Notes under the pieces: generated by a model
What the model was told of the DNA's origin: nothing
Database searches by the model: none
What the model saw: the letters and a program-made list of their open reading frames with translations, nothing else
Source of the DNA: Mycolicibacterium doricum
GTDB lineage: Bacteria > Actinomycetota > Actinomycetes > Mycobacteriales > Mycobacteriaceae
NCBI RefSeq assembly: GCF_010728155.1
Contig: NZ_AP022605.1
Span: 3,965,399 to 4,029,398, forward strand
Direction: 5' to 3'
DNA length: 64,000 nucleotides
Shown here: positions 1-9,878 of the stretch, piece after piece
How positions within the stretch are numbered: position 1 is the first letter of the stretch
Layout of the letters: every line of letters begins with the position of its first letter
Program-made: the position numbers and the translations under genes

Positions 1-966
1 GAGCAGGGTTCGCCCCACGTCGAGCGCGGTGGCGTCGTCGGGCACGGCGAGGATCTGCTCGATGTCCTCCCGGTAGCGGCCATGGGCGACCGCGCGCAGC
101 TCGGTCAGCGCCGCGTCGAGGTCGGCGGCGCGCGCGGCGCGTGCGGTCCCGTCGCGGATGCGTAGTACCGCGGCCGAATCGCGCAGCACCCGCACGATCG
201 GGGGTTTCATATCGCCCAGCAGGGCGCCGTGATGGTCGGTGATCCGGTCGGACAGCCAGCCTAAGTCGTCGACCACCCGCACCAGCGCGCGACTGCCCGC
301 GGTGAGGGCGACGGGGCGGAAATCCGCGTTGACGAAGGTGTCGTACAGCGCGTTCATCGCCCGCGTGACGTCGCGGGTGGTCGCCGTCCCCTCCAGGCAG
401 TCGGCCAGCTTGCGGCATACGCGGGCGGCGTGGCGCCGCAGATCGTCGTGATGCCGGGGCGGGAAGAGGAACAGCGCGGCCGGCACACACACCGCCAGGG
501 CGATCAGCCAACCCGTCAGCCGTTCGTCGATCGGGCCCGGCTGCGTGCAGGCCGGCAGCACGAACGTCAGCAGCGTCGCACGCTGGCCTGCCGCGATGAT
601 CTCGCTGAGCACTCCGGCGAACATCACCGCGACACCGAGGACGAACATCAGCCCCACGCTGAGCCACGGGTACGGCGCGACGAGCGTGCCGACCGTGATG
701 AGGACCGCGCCGTTGATCCCCAGGCCGGCATAGGCCAGCGCGCGGGCAGGCCGGTTGCCGGGGAAGTCGGCGAGGATCAGCAGCGCCACCGAGCCGAAGA
801 TCGTGAACATCGGCGTCTGCGACTGCCCGTCGAGGGTGAAGCTGACGGCCGCGGCGATCGGCATCACGATGCCCGCCCGGGTCGCGCGGCGCAGGGCGTC
901 GCGCTCGGGGTCGCGGTGCTCGATCCGGTCGGCGGCCCGGCGCCACAGGACGGCCGGGGTCAGCAT
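1..966 (-). CDS. FUSC-family membrane protein, truncated by the window edge
   Basis: The reading frame opens at an ATG whose complement ends at 966 and stays open to base 1, so the C-terminus is missing. The first 180 or so residues contain several hydrophobic segments separated by short basic loops, including a Gly/Ala-rich segment near residues 33-50 and the loop ADFPGNRPARALAY. This resembles the N-terminal half of FUSC/aromatic-acid-exporter-like proteins. The following part is hydrophilic and helical (cytoplasmic). Family role: efflux of small aromatic or other organic acids across the inner membrane; the substrate here is unknown. It starts 31 nt after the stop of the upstream TetR gene on the same strand, so the two probably form a regulator-exporter operon. 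No strong Shine-Dalgarno sequence is visible. Confidence 0.72.
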   Translation of the reverse strand, partial: MLTPAVLWRRAADRIEHRDPERDALRRATRAGIVMPIAAAVSFTLDGQSQTPMFTIFGSVALLILADFPGNRPARALAYAGLGINGAVLITVGTLVAPYPWLSVGLMFVLGVAVMFAGVLSEIIAAGQRATLLTFVLPACTQPGPIDERLTGWLIALAVCVPAALFLFPPRHHDDLRRHAARVCRKLADCLEGTATTRDVTRAMNALYDTFVNADFRPVALTAGSRALVRVVDDLGWLSDRITDHHGALLGDMKPPIVRVLRDSAAVLRIRDGTARAARAADLDAALTELRAVAHGRYREDIEQILAVPDDATALDVGRTLL

Positions 967-997
967 GATCGCCGATGGTAGACCGCCGGTAGGTGGC

Positions 998-1564
998 TCA
1001 GGCGGGGCCGGACAGCGAGCTCAAACGGCCGGAGTCGAGGGCGTGGATGATTTCGGCGGCGATCCAGGTCATGGCGTCATGGTCCCGGGGGAGGGTGGTC
1101 TGCTCGTACCCGACCAGGACGTAGACACACCACGCTGCGAAGACTTCCGCCTGCCGCGCGTCGCCGACGAGCTCCAGCGACGATTCCCGCACGATGTCGT
1201 AGCGCTGACGGTCCACCCGGGCCTGCACGGCACACACGTTCGGATCGATCGCGCCCCACACCCGGATCGCGGCCTCGGCTCCGTGCGGCAGCGCGAGCGC
1301 CTCCCGGATCAGGGTCTCGACTCGCCGGTGGGGGTCGTCCTCGGCGCGGACGGCGTCCACGATCCGCGTCGTGGCGTGCTCGCACCAGTAGTCGACGAGC
1401 TCGCGGGTGTAGGCCGACCAGTTGGCGAAGTAGTGGTAGAACGACCCGGTCGTGACTTCGAGACGGTGGCATACCTCGGCGAGTTTCAGCCCGCCGTAAC
1501 CCCGGTCGGCGAGTATGGCGAGTCCGGTCTCGAAGTACGCCTCCCGAGTGACCACCGCCCCCAT
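998..1564 (-). CDS. TetR/AcrR-family transcriptional regulator
   Basis: This is a 188-residue protein if started at the ATG giving MGAVVTREAYFETG. An upstream in-frame extension to 1615 exists but adds residues atypical for the family. The N-terminal helix-turn-helix is clear: LKLAEVCHRLEVTTGSFYHY ends with the family hallmark G-S-F-Y-H-Y-F. The C-terminal ligand-binding domain is not diagnostic. The gene lies just upstream of the FUSC-type exporter on the same strand and is divergent from a second TetR gene at 1730. It most plausibly represses its own operon and responds to an exported compound. The ligand is unknown. Confidence 0.85.
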   Translation of the reverse strand: MGAVVTREAYFETGLAILADRGYGGLKLAEVCHRLEVTTGSFYHYFANWSAYTRELVDYWCEHATTRIVDAVRAEDDPHRRVETLIREALALPHGAEAAIRVWGAIDPNVCAVQARVDRQRYDIVRESSLELVGDARQAEVFAAWCVYVLVGYEQTTLPRDHDAMTWIAAEIIHALDSGRLSSLSGPA

Positions 1565-1729
1565 GGGACGACAGATTAGTTGCTGCGGCTGCTTTTGTGG
1601 CCGACATCGCCACACGTCTGCCTGCGATGATTCGTCCGCGCGCGGCCGGGATTTGCTGGAAATGCACCCGCGGGCGCGCGGCCTAGACCGTGTGGGAGTG
1701 ACCGACGTTACCTATGGCACAATTTCACC

Positions 1730-2365
1730 GTGCCGCATACTGCCAGCCGTGGGCCGGGACGACCGCCCGCAGCGAAGGCCGCAGAGACACGTGAGCGCAT
1801 TTTGCGCGCTGCCAGAGAGGTCTTCAGCGAACTCGGTTACGACGCTGCGACTTTCCAGGCAATCGCGATTCGGGCCGATCTGACTCGTCCCGCGATCAAC
1901 CATTACTTCTCCAACAAACGCGTTCTCTATCGCGAGGTCGTCGAACAGACGAATGCCTGGGTGATTAGCGCGGGCATGGAACGCGCCCACGGTGAGGGCA
2001 CGCTGCTGGGCCGGTTGTCGGCCTTCTTCGCGGCCGCCATCCACGCCGACTCCCAAGACCGTTCGGCCGCCGCATTTCTCGTCACGTCGGTGCTCGAATC
2101 CCAGCGACATCCCGATCTGCGCAGCGACGAACACGACGCGCTGCGGATGTCGCGGTCGTTCGTGTCCTGGGCGGTCAACGACGCCATCGACCGCGGTGAG
2201 CTCCGTACCGACACCGACGTCCCGTCGATCGTCGAGATGTTGGTCGCGGTGATGTGGGGGATGGGTTTCTACGCCGGCTATGTGGGCGGCCAACAGGAAC
2301 TCGCCGGCATCGTGGAGAAATTCGAGTTGCTGATGGCCAACGATTTGTGGCAGCTCAGCAACTGA
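1730..2365 (+). CDS. TetR/AcrR-family transcriptional regulator
   Basis: A 211-residue protein with a GTG start; the next in-frame starts lie inside the DNA-binding domain. After a basic N-terminus (GRPPAAKAAETRERILRAA) comes the TetR helix-turn-helix with recognition segment LTRPAINHYFSNKRVLY at about residues 50-66. The C-terminal domain has hydrophobic helices typical of ligand-binding and dimerisation. It is divergent from the TetR gene at 998-1564, with about 165 nt between starts. A SAM-dependent methyltransferase gene follows 58 nt downstream on the same strand and could be a target. The regulated pathway cannot be read from the sequence. Confidence 0.87.
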   Translation: MPHTASRGPGRPPAAKAAETRERILRAAREVFSELGYDAATFQAIAIRADLTRPAINHYFSNKRVLYREVVEQTNAWVISAGMERAHGEGTLLGRLSAFFAAAIHADSQDRSAAAFLVTSVLESQRHPDLRSDEHDALRMSRSFVSWAVNDAIDRGELRTDTDVPSIVEMLVAVMWGMGFYAGYVGGQQELAGIVEKFELLMANDLWQLSN

Positions 2366-2372
2366 GGGGTGA

Positions 2373-3362
<990 letters not shown>

Positions 3363-3476
3363 GACAAACAGGACGCCCGGGTGACCGCGGAGAAAGTCGA
3401 CTAACATCGCGGACCCTGGTGGGCGGGGGCAACCGGTTGGTTACGATCGAGTCATTCCGGTCAGGAAGGACCAGCC

Positions 3477-4889
3477 ATGACAACTAATTCCGCCGCTCAG
3501 GTCACCCAGGCCGTCCGGCCCACCTCCGACATCCCCGCTACCGTCGAACGTCTTCGTCGTACCTTCGCGACCGGCCGCACCCGCGACATCGAATGGCGTA
3601 GACGACAATTGCGCGCGCTGGAACGGCTGATAATCGAGAACGAGACGGCGATTGCCGGCGCGCTCGAGCAGGACCTTGGCCGTAAACCGTTCGAGGCGTG
3701 GCTCGCCGACATCGCCAGTGTCGCCGGCGAGGCCAAGGACGCCGCGAAGAACCTGCGCAAGTGGACGCGCCGCCGCTACCGGATGTTGGAGCTGTCGCAG
3801 CTGCCGGGGCTCGGCTGGGTCGAATACGAGCCTTACGGCACGGTGCTGATCATCGGCGCCTGGAACTTCCCGTTCGCGCTGACGCTCGGGCCCGCTGTCG
3901 GCGCGATCGCCGCGGGAAACACCGTGGTGCTCAAACCCTCGGAGGTGGCGCCGGCCAGCTCGGCGCTGATGGCCGAACTGGTACCGCGCTACCTCGACAA
4001 CGAGGCCATCGTGGTGATCGAGGGCGACGGCGCGGTAAGCCAGGAACTCATCGCCCAGGGCTTCGACTACCTGCTCTACACCGGCGGAACCGAGGTCGGC
4101 CGCAAGGTCTACGAGGGCGCCGCACCGCACCTGACTCCCGTCACGCTGGAGCTCGGCGGCAAGAGCCCGGTGATCGTGACCGCCGACGCCGACATCGACG
4201 TGGCTGCCAAGCGCATCGCCTGGACGAAGCTGATCAACTCCGGCCAGATCTGCATCGCTCCTGACTACGTACTGGCCGAGGCACAGATCCGCGACCAGCT
4301 CGTCGACAAGATCAAGGCCGCGGTGCGGACCTTCGAATCCGAGAACCCCGACGGCAAGCGCATCGTCAACGAGCGGCACTTCGACCGGCTCACCACCGCA
4401 CTGGCCGCGACCAAGGGCGACGTGGTGGTCGGGGGCGGCTCGAACCCGTCGACGATGAGCATCCAGCCGACCGTCGTCGTCGACCCAGACCCCGCCGAGC
4501 CGCTGATGACGGAGGAGATCTTCGGGCCGATCCTGCCGATCGTGACTGTCCGATCCGTCGACGAGGCCATCTCCTTCGTGAACGCCCGGCCGAAACCGTT
4601 GGCGGCATACCTGTTCACCAAGTCCAAGTCGATTCGCGAGCGTGTGGTCAAGGACGTGTCGTCCGGCGGCATGGTGATCAACCACCTGCTGTTCCACTTC
4701 GCCACCAGCAAGCTGCCGTTCGGCGGTGTCGGGCCGTCCGGGATGGGCGCCTACCACGGCAGGTTCGGCTTCGAGACGTTCAGCCACAAGAAGACCGTGA
4801 TGTCCAAGCCCACCCGACCCGACGTGGGCGCCTTCATCTACCCGCCGTATACAGAGAGGGCTTGGAAACTCGCCCGTCGCCTCTTCTAG
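3477..4889 (+). CDS. NAD(P)-dependent aldehyde dehydrogenase (Rv0147-like)
   Basis: A 470-residue class 3-type aldehyde dehydrogenase that oxidises aldehydes to acids with NAD(P)+. Visible motifs are the cofactor-binding segment GAWNFPFALTLGP, VLKPSEVAP, the glycine motif YTGGTEVGR, the general-base segment LELGGKSPVIV, the catalytic cysteine in NSGQICIAPDY, and the late motif EEIFGPILPIV. The C-terminus ends in a basic helix (ERAWKLARRLF), as in membrane-associated fatty aldehyde dehydrogenases. An AGGAAGGA-like Shine-Dalgarno sequence precedes the ATG (aggaaggaccagccatg). The gene is co-directional with the SDR that starts 29 nt after its stop, matching the Rv0147-Rv0148 arrangement. Confidence 0.93.
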   Translation: MTTNSAAQVTQAVRPTSDIPATVERLRRTFATGRTRDIEWRRRQLRALERLIIENETAIAGALEQDLGRKPFEAWLADIASVAGEAKDAAKNLRKWTRRRYRMLELSQLPGLGWVEYEPYGTVLIIGAWNFPFALTLGPAVGAIAAGNTVVLKPSEVAPASSALMAELVPRYLDNEAIVVIEGDGAVSQELIAQGFDYLLYTGGTEVGRKVYEGAAPHLTPVTLELGGKSPVIVTADADIDVAAKRIAWTKLINSGQICIAPDYVLAEAQIRDQLVDKIKAAVRTFESENPDGKRIVNERHFDRLTTALAATKGDVVVGGGSNPSTMSIQPTVVVDPDPAEPLMTEEIFGPILPIVTVRSVDEAISFVNARPKPLAAYLFTKSKSIRERVVKDVSSGGMVINHLLFHFATSKLPFGGVGPSGMGAYHGRFGFETFSHKKTVMSKPTRPDVGAFIYPPYTERAWKLARRLF

Positions 4890-4918
4890 CGAAATCACCG
4901 GTAACTCGAAAGGAAACC

Positions 4919-5785
4919 ATGCCAGGAGTCCAAGATCGCGTCATCGTCGTGACCGGAGCCGGTGGAGGGTTGGGCCGGGAGTATGCGCTGACGCTCGCCC
5001 GCGAGGGCGCCGCCGTCGTCGTCAACGACCTCGGCGGTGCGCGCGACGGCACCGGTGCCGGGTCGGCGATGGCCGATCAGGTCGTCGACGAGATCAAGGC
5101 CGCCGGCGGGCATGCGGCGGCCAACTACGACTCCGTCGCCGAACCCGAGGGCGCCGAGAACATCATCAAGACCGCGCTCGACGAGTTCGGCAAGGTCGAC
5201 GGTGTGGTCAGCAACGCGGGCATCTTGCGCGACGGCACGTTTCACAAGATGACGTTCGAGAATTGGGACGCGGTGCTCAAGGTGCACCTGTACGGCGGTT
5301 ACAACGTCATCCGCGCGGCCTGGCCGCACTTCCGTGAGCAGAGCTTCGGCCGTGTGGTGGTCGCCACCTCGACCAGCGGGTTGTTCGGCAACTTCGGCCA
5401 GGCTAACTATGGCGCCGCCAAACTCGGCCTCGTCGGCCTGATCAACACGCTCGCCCAGGAGGGCGCGAAGTACAACATCAAGACCAACGCGGTCGCGCCG
5501 ATCGCTGCCACCCGGATGACGCAGGACATCCTGCCGCCGGAGGTCTTCGAGAAGCTCACGCCCGAGTATGTTGCCCCGGTCGTCGGCCACCTCATGACCG
5601 AGGAGCTGGTCGACACCGGCTCGGTCTTCATCGTCGGCGGCGGCAAGGTGCAGCGCACCGCACTGTTCCAGAACGAGGGTGTGACGTTCTCCGACGGGGT
5701 GCCCACCCTCGACGACGTCGCCGCCAAGTGGGGCGAGATCACCGATCTGTCCGCAGCGCAGCAGGCGAGCTTCAAGCTCGGCTGA
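4919..5785 (+). CDS. SDR-family (3R)-hydroxyacyl-CoA dehydrogenase-like protein (Rv0148-like)
   Basis: A 288-residue short-chain dehydrogenase closest to the dehydrogenase domain of type 2 peroxisomal multifunctional enzyme. Motifs: the nucleotide-binding TGAGGGLGREYALTLAREGA, the NDLGGARDG loop, SNAGILRD, and the active-site S-x-Y-x3-K region (TSTSGLFGNFGQANYGAAK). The start is set at MPGVQDRV, preceded by gaaaggaaacc; an upstream ATG at 4862 would overlap the ALDH stop and add a non-family extension. Likely role: NAD-dependent oxidation of a 3-hydroxyacyl-CoA or related alcohol. It is probably co-transcribed with the ALDH. A related SDR lies at 48580-49473. Confidence 0.92.
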   Translation: MPGVQDRVIVVTGAGGGLGREYALTLAREGAAVVVNDLGGARDGTGAGSAMADQVVDEIKAAGGHAAANYDSVAEPEGAENIIKTALDEFGKVDGVVSNAGILRDGTFHKMTFENWDAVLKVHLYGGYNVIRAAWPHFREQSFGRVVVATSTSGLFGNFGQANYGAAKLGLVGLINTLAQEGAKYNIKTNAVAPIAATRMTQDILPPEVFEKLTPEYVAPVVGHLMTEELVDTGSVFIVGGGKVQRTALFQNEGVTFSDGVPTLDDVAAKWGEITDLSAAQQASFKLG

Positions 5786-5897
5786 GCGGGTGAAAGCGGT
5801 TCTGGCGCAGCAGCTCACCGGTGGCCGTCCGGCCTGGTCTACACCGACGCAGAGGCGTCCGGATTAGCTCCGCGACAACAGCGCCGGGTCGGCGCCC

Positions 5898-6383
5898 ATG
5901 AGCGCAGGTGGGATTATTCTCGTCGCACTGGCGGTCGCCGTCGGCATGGCCGGCATCGTGGTGCCGCTGCTGCCGGGCACCCTGCTGGTGTTCGGCGCCA
6001 TCGCGGTATGGGCGGTCGTGGAGCAGAACGTCACGGCTTGGGTGACGCTCGGTGTGGTCACCGGGATCCTCGGCGCGGCGCTGCTGATCAAGTACCTGTG
6101 GCCCATGCGGCGGATGCGTGCGGCCGAGGTCCGCACGATGAGTCTGGTGGCCGGCGGTGTGCTGGGCGTGATCGGGTTCTTCGTGATCCCGGTGCTCGGT
6201 CTGGTGATCGGCTTCGTCGGAGGGGTGTACATCGCCGAACTCGGGGTGCGCCGCGACCAGCGGGTGGCGTGGGCGTCGACAGTGCACGCGGTCAAGGGGG
6301 TCGCGCTGTCGGTGGGGGTGGAGTTGGCGGGCGCGCTGCTCGCGACAGCGGCGTGGGCGGTCGGGGTCTACCTGACGTCGTAG
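5898..6383 (+). CDS. DUF456-domain membrane protein
   Basis: A 161-residue, strongly hydrophobic protein with four predicted membrane segments: residues 5-40, 45-65, 85-110 and 130-155 by eye. The Gly-rich central motif GGVLGVIGFFVIPVLGLVIG is characteristic of DUF456. The function of the family is unknown. The ATG follows cggcgccc, a weak ribosome-binding site. It lies downstream of the ALDH-SDR pair with a gap of 112 nt and is convergent with the phosphatase gene, whose stop is 18 nt away. Confidence 0.82.
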   Translation: MSAGGIILVALAVAVGMAGIVVPLLPGTLLVFGAIAVWAVVEQNVTAWVTLGVVTGILGAALLIKYLWPMRRMRAAEVRTMSLVAGGVLGVIGFFVIPVLGLVIGFVGGVYIAELGVRRDQRVAWASTVHAVKGVALSVGVELAGALLATAAWAVGVYLTS

Positions 6384-6401
6384 CGCATCGCCGTTTCGCA
6401 A

Positions 6402-7202
6402 TCAGCCGCGCAGTGCCGACCTCAGCCGCCCCAGCTCGTCGTCGGTGACGCCGGCGGCCGCCACGTACCCGTCGATCGAGCCGTACTCGTCGCCGATCGT
6501 GCGGAGTGCTGTGACGAGGTACTCCTCCTGGACTCCGAGCACCGAATCCGTGAGCCGGGCCTCCGCCATCTCCAGCACCTCCGGAGTCCCGGCGGCGCGT
6601 TCGCGCACGGTTGCCAGGATGCTCTCGCGCAACCGCGGCACGGCGTTGTTGCTGCGTAGATAGTCGGCCATCACCGCGTCATGGTCCACTCCGGCGGCCT
6701 GGAGCACGACGGCGACCGTGAAGCCCGTGCGGTCCTTACCCGCGAAGCAGTGCGCGAGCACGCGGTGTCCCGAGCCCAACAGGGTCACCACCTGCCGCAC
6801 GGCCCGTTGGGCCAGCGGGGCGCTCGCGATGCGCCCGTACTCCTCGGTCATGTAGCGTGCGGCGGCGGCCCCGACCGACTCGCCGTCGGGTTTGTCGGTC
6901 ATCATCCGCTGGAAGGCGTGCTCGTGCGGCGCCTGCCCGTCCGAGGCGACGGTCTCGATGAACGGCAGATGGTGGACGTCCACCCCGGCGGGCACCAGTC
7001 CGCGACCGTGCCGCTCCAGTTCGCGTAACGTTCGCAGGTCGGCGACGTCGGTGACGCCGTAGCCGGCGAGCGCGGCGCGGCCGTCGTCGTTCAGGCGGGA
7101 CAACTCACTGGCGCGGAAGAACACGCCGGAGGCGACGCCGGTCTGCTCGGAGACGTCGCGGAAGTTCCACGCTCCCGACAGTTCGTCGCCGGCCGAGACC
7201 AC
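6402..7202 (-). CDS. ptbB: PtpB/PtbB-type tyrosine (dual-specificity) phosphatase
   Basis: A 266-residue phosphatase matching mycobacterial PtpB (Rv0153c family). The N-terminal SGAWNFRDV and FFRASELSRL segments are family marks, and the catalytic P-loop reads HCFAGKDRTG with the nucleophilic Cys and C-x5-R signature. ADYLRSNNAVP follows, and LGVQEEYL lies near the C-terminus. In M. tuberculosis the enzyme is exported and dephosphorylates phosphotyrosine and phosphoinositides; that role is family knowledge, not shown here. No classical signal peptide is present. The start is ambiguous: GTG 7202 overlaps the fadE2 stop by one base, and GTG 7211 is an alternative. Both imply translational coupling to fadE2. 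Confidence 0.9.
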   Translation of the reverse strand: MVSAGDELSGAWNFRDVSEQTGVASGVFFRASELSRLNDDGRAALAGYGVTDVADLRTLRELERHGRGLVPAGVDVHHLPFIETVASDGQAPHEHAFQRMMTDKPDGESVGAAAARYMTEEYGRIASAPLAQRAVRQVVTLLGSGHRVLAHCFAGKDRTGFTVAVVLQAAGVDHDAVMADYLRSNNAVPRLRESILATVRERAAGTPEVLEMAEARLTDSVLGVQEEYLVTALRTIGDEYGSIDGYVAAAGVTDDELGRLRSALRG

Positions 7203-8428
7203 TAGCGACACACCGCCGCGGCGAACGGGGACTTCTCGCCGCCCAGTTCGGCGCGCGCGATGGTCCGCATGTGCACCTCGTCCGGGCCGTCGAACAACCG
7301 CATGGCGCGATGCGAGGCGTAGAGCCGGGCCAGCGGGAAGTCGTCGGACACCCCGGCCCCGCCGTGCACCTGGATGGCGCGGTCGATGACGTCGCACGCC
7401 ACCTGCGGGGCGACCGCCTTGATCTGCGACACCAGCACGTGGGCGGCCTTGTTGCCCTGCTGGTCGATGGTCCAGGCCGCCTTGTGGCACAGCAGCCGGG
7501 CCTGGTCGATGTCGTTGCGCGACTTGGCGATCGCTTCGCGCACCACACCCTGCTCGGCCAGCGGCTTGCCGAACGCGACCCGCTTCTGCACACGGTCCAC
7601 CATCAACGCCAGTGCCCGTTCGGCGGCGCCGAGAGCGCGCATGCAGTGGTGGATGCGGCCCGGGCCGAGACGGGCCTGGGCGATCGCGAAACCGCTGCCC
7701 TCCTCGTGGAGCAGGTTCTCGGTCGGCACCCGGACGTTGTCGAACACGATCTCACAGTGGCCGTGCTGGTCCTGCCAACCGAACACCGGGAGCGAGCGCT
7801 GGATGTCGACTCCAGCTGTATCAATGGGCACCAGGATCATCGACTGCTGCTGATGCGACGCCGCGTCAGGGTTGGTGCGGCCCATCACGATCAGAATCTT
7901 GCAACGCGGGTCGGCGGCGCCGCTGATCCACCACTTGCGGCCGTTGATCACGTAGTCCGAGCCGTCGCGCAGCATCGTGGTCTCGATGTTGCGGGCATCG
8001 GAGGAGGCGACGGCGGGTTCTGTCATCGCGAACGCGCTGCGGATCTCACCGGCGAGCAGCGGCTCGAGCCACTGCTTGCGCTGCTTTTCGGTCGCGAACA
8101 GGTGCAGGGTCTCCATGTTGCCGGTGTCGGGGGCGGCGCAGTTGATCACCTCTGGGGCGATCTCCAGGCTCCACCCGGACAGCTCGGCCAGTTCCGCGTA
8201 GTCCAGGTTCGACAACCCGGAGATCGACGGCAGGAACAGGTTCCACAGCCCACGTTCCTTGGCCAGCTTCTTGAGGTCCTCGACGACCGGCGGGACGGTG
8301 TGGTCGTTGCGGCCGGCCTCCTCGCGGTAACGGTGGTAGTCGGCTTCGGCGGGGAAGACGTACTCGGTCATGAAATCGGTGAGCCGCTGGTGGTAGTCCT
8401 GCGCCTTTGCCGACATCGTGAAGTCCAT
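7202..8428 (-). CDS. fadE2: Acyl-CoA dehydrogenase FadE2-like
   Basis: A 408-residue acyl-CoA dehydrogenase. The N-terminal helical domain starts MDFTMSAKAQDY. The FAD/substrate segment is FAMTEPAVASSDARNIETTM, followed by ISGAADPRCKIL and the C-terminal VHGGAGVSDDFPLARLYA with FDGPDEVH in place of the commoner EGTNEI. This is the FadE2/ACAD10-11-like subgroup. It oxidises the alpha-beta bond of an acyl-CoA using FAD. The ATG at 8428 is preferred over one 18 nt upstream because it matches the family N-terminus. The stop overlaps the ptbB start, reproducing the Rv0154c-Rv0153c pair. Confidence 0.9.
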   Translation of the reverse strand: MDFTMSAKAQDYHQRLTDFMTEYVFPAEADYHRYREEAGRNDHTVPPVVEDLKKLAKERGLWNLFLPSISGLSNLDYAELAELSGWSLEIAPEVINCAAPDTGNMETLHLFATEKQRKQWLEPLLAGEIRSAFAMTEPAVASSDARNIETTMLRDGSDYVINGRKWWISGAADPRCKILIVMGRTNPDAASHQQQSMILVPIDTAGVDIQRSLPVFGWQDQHGHCEIVFDNVRVPTENLLHEEGSGFAIAQARLGPGRIHHCMRALGAAERALALMVDRVQKRVAFGKPLAEQGVVREAIAKSRNDIDQARLLCHKAAWTIDQQGNKAAHVLVSQIKAVAPQVACDVIDRAIQVHGGAGVSDDFPLARLYASHRAMRLFDGPDEVHMRTIARAELGGEKSPFAAAVCR

Positions 8429-8690
8429 GCCGTCACGATATGACACGTGTCGAAGCTGCCAGACCGCCCTACCCTGATCGGCGATGACGTAGCATGATCT
8501 GTGCCGCGCCGACGACCCACGACCACCATGGCGGGTGAGGACGAGCTACTCCTTCACCCCATCGCGGTGGGTGCGGTTGTCCACGAACGTCGCGACGACG
8601 GAGACCCGACGTTCCATCGGCGCCACCGCTACACCGAGACGGGCCGCGCCAGCGCCGCCGGTTTCGAACCGGTCTTCCATGCCGAACCCG
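8429..8690. other. Intergenic region between fadE2 and a second acyl-CoA dehydrogenase
   Basis: These 262 bases hold no gene I can support. The only structured element is a perfect 15-bp palindrome, ccggtttcgaaccgg, at 8658-8672, just beyond the stop of the upstream minus-strand gene. It could be a weak terminator stem for the 8691-9869 gene. The fadE2 promoter must lie near 8430-8500, but no convincing hexamers stand out. Confidence 0.4.
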
Positions 8691-9869
8691 TCAACGCGTC
8701 AACGAGCGCGAGATGACCAGGCGCTGAATTTGATTGGTGCCCTCGAATATCTGCGTGATCTTGGCTTCCCGCATGTAGCGCTCCACCCGGAATTCGCGGG
8801 TGTAGCCGACGCCGCCGAGCACCTGCACCGCGTCGGTGGTCACCTTCATCGCCGCGTCGGTCGCCACCAGTTTGGCGACGCTGGCCTGGGTCGAGTATGG
8901 CAGGCCGAGGTCGCGCCGACGCGCCGCGTCCAGGTAGGTGGCGCGGGCGCTGACCACCGCGGCCGCCATGTCCGCCAGCAGGAATCCCAGCCCCTGATGG
9001 TCGATGATTCTGCGGCCGAAGGTGGTTCGTTCGTTGGCGTATGACGTCGCCTCGTCGAGCGCGGCCTGCGCCAGCCCGACGGCCACCGCCGCGATGCCCA
9101 GCCTGCCCGAGTCGAGTGCGGAGAACGCGATCTGCAGACCCTGGCCTTCGGCGCCGATGCGCCGGTCGGCGTCGACACGGGCCTGGTCGTAGTGCGCCGT
9201 CGTCGTCGGCACCGCGTGCAGGCCCATCTTCTCCTCCGGCTTGCCGAAGGAGAGCCCCGGTTGGTCGCCGGAAATCAGGAAGCAGGAGATGTCCCCCCTG
9301 CTTCCCCGGTCGCTGCGCTTCTGCCCTCCGGAACCCGATCCCTGCCCGGTGCGTGCGAAGAGGGTGTAGAAATCGGCCCGGCCGCCGTGGGTGATCCACG
9401 ATTTCTCACCGGTGATCGCGTAGCCCCCTGCGAAAGGCACAGCAGCGCACCGTAACGCCGCGGCGTCGGAACCCGCCTGCGGTTCAGACAGGCTGTACGC
9501 CCCGATCTGTGAACCGGACAGCATGCCGGGCAGCCACCGCTGCTTCTGCTCGTCGGTGCCGAAGGCCAGCAGCGGATGCGACGACAGGCTGTGCACGCTG
9601 ACCGCAACCGCGACCGCCGCCCACCGCGCCGCGATTTCCTCGAGCACCTGCAGGTACACCTCGTAGGGCTGACCCCCGCCACCCCACTCATCGGGTTGCG
9701 GCAGGCTCAGTAGCCCCGCGGCGCCGAGCTGGGCGAACACACCGTCCGGATACGTCTCCGACTTCTCGTGCGCATCGACGATGGGGTCGAGCACCTTGTC
9801 GGCGATGTCGCGGGTCAGCGCGATCAGCTCGCGTGCCTCGTCGGAGGGCAGCAGACGATCAACCGGCAT
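8691..9869 (-). CDS. Acyl-CoA dehydrogenase with a low-complexity loop insertion
   Basis: A 392-residue FadE with all family landmarks: SLSEPQAGSDAAALRC (FAD-binding), EKSWITHGGRADFYTLFA, TTFGRRIIDHQGLGFLLADM, VQVLGGVGYTREFRVERYMR, and the catalytic-Glu segment IFEGTNQIQR. Between the ARTG beta-domain strand and DISCFLI there is a Gly/Ser/Arg-rich stretch of about 16 residues (GSGSGGQKRSDRGSR). Homologues generally have a short turn there, so it looks like an in-frame insertion. The gene begins 9 nt after the pntB stop on the same strand and may be co-transcribed with the transhydrogenase. The substrate is unknown; the sequence suits a short- or branched-chain acyl-CoA. Confidence 0.9.
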   Translation of the reverse strand: MPVDRLLPSDEARELIALTRDIADKVLDPIVDAHEKSETYPDGVFAQLGAAGLLSLPQPDEWGGGGQPYEVYLQVLEEIAARWAAVAVAVSVHSLSSHPLLAFGTDEQKQRWLPGMLSGSQIGAYSLSEPQAGSDAAALRCAAVPFAGGYAITGEKSWITHGGRADFYTLFARTGQGSGSGGQKRSDRGSRGDISCFLISGDQPGLSFGKPEEKMGLHAVPTTTAHYDQARVDADRRIGAEGQGLQIAFSALDSGRLGIAAVAVGLAQAALDEATSYANERTTFGRRIIDHQGLGFLLADMAAAVVSARATYLDAARRRDLGLPYSTQASVAKLVATDAAMKVTTDAVQVLGGVGYTREFRVERYMREAKITQIFEGTNQIQRLVISRSLTR

Positions 9870-9878
9870 CCGCGTACG

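Noticed and set aside
8658..8672. ccggtttcgaaccgg considered as the T-arm of a tRNA
   Set aside because: No acceptor, D-arm or anticodon stem can be built around it; it is just a 15-bp palindrome.
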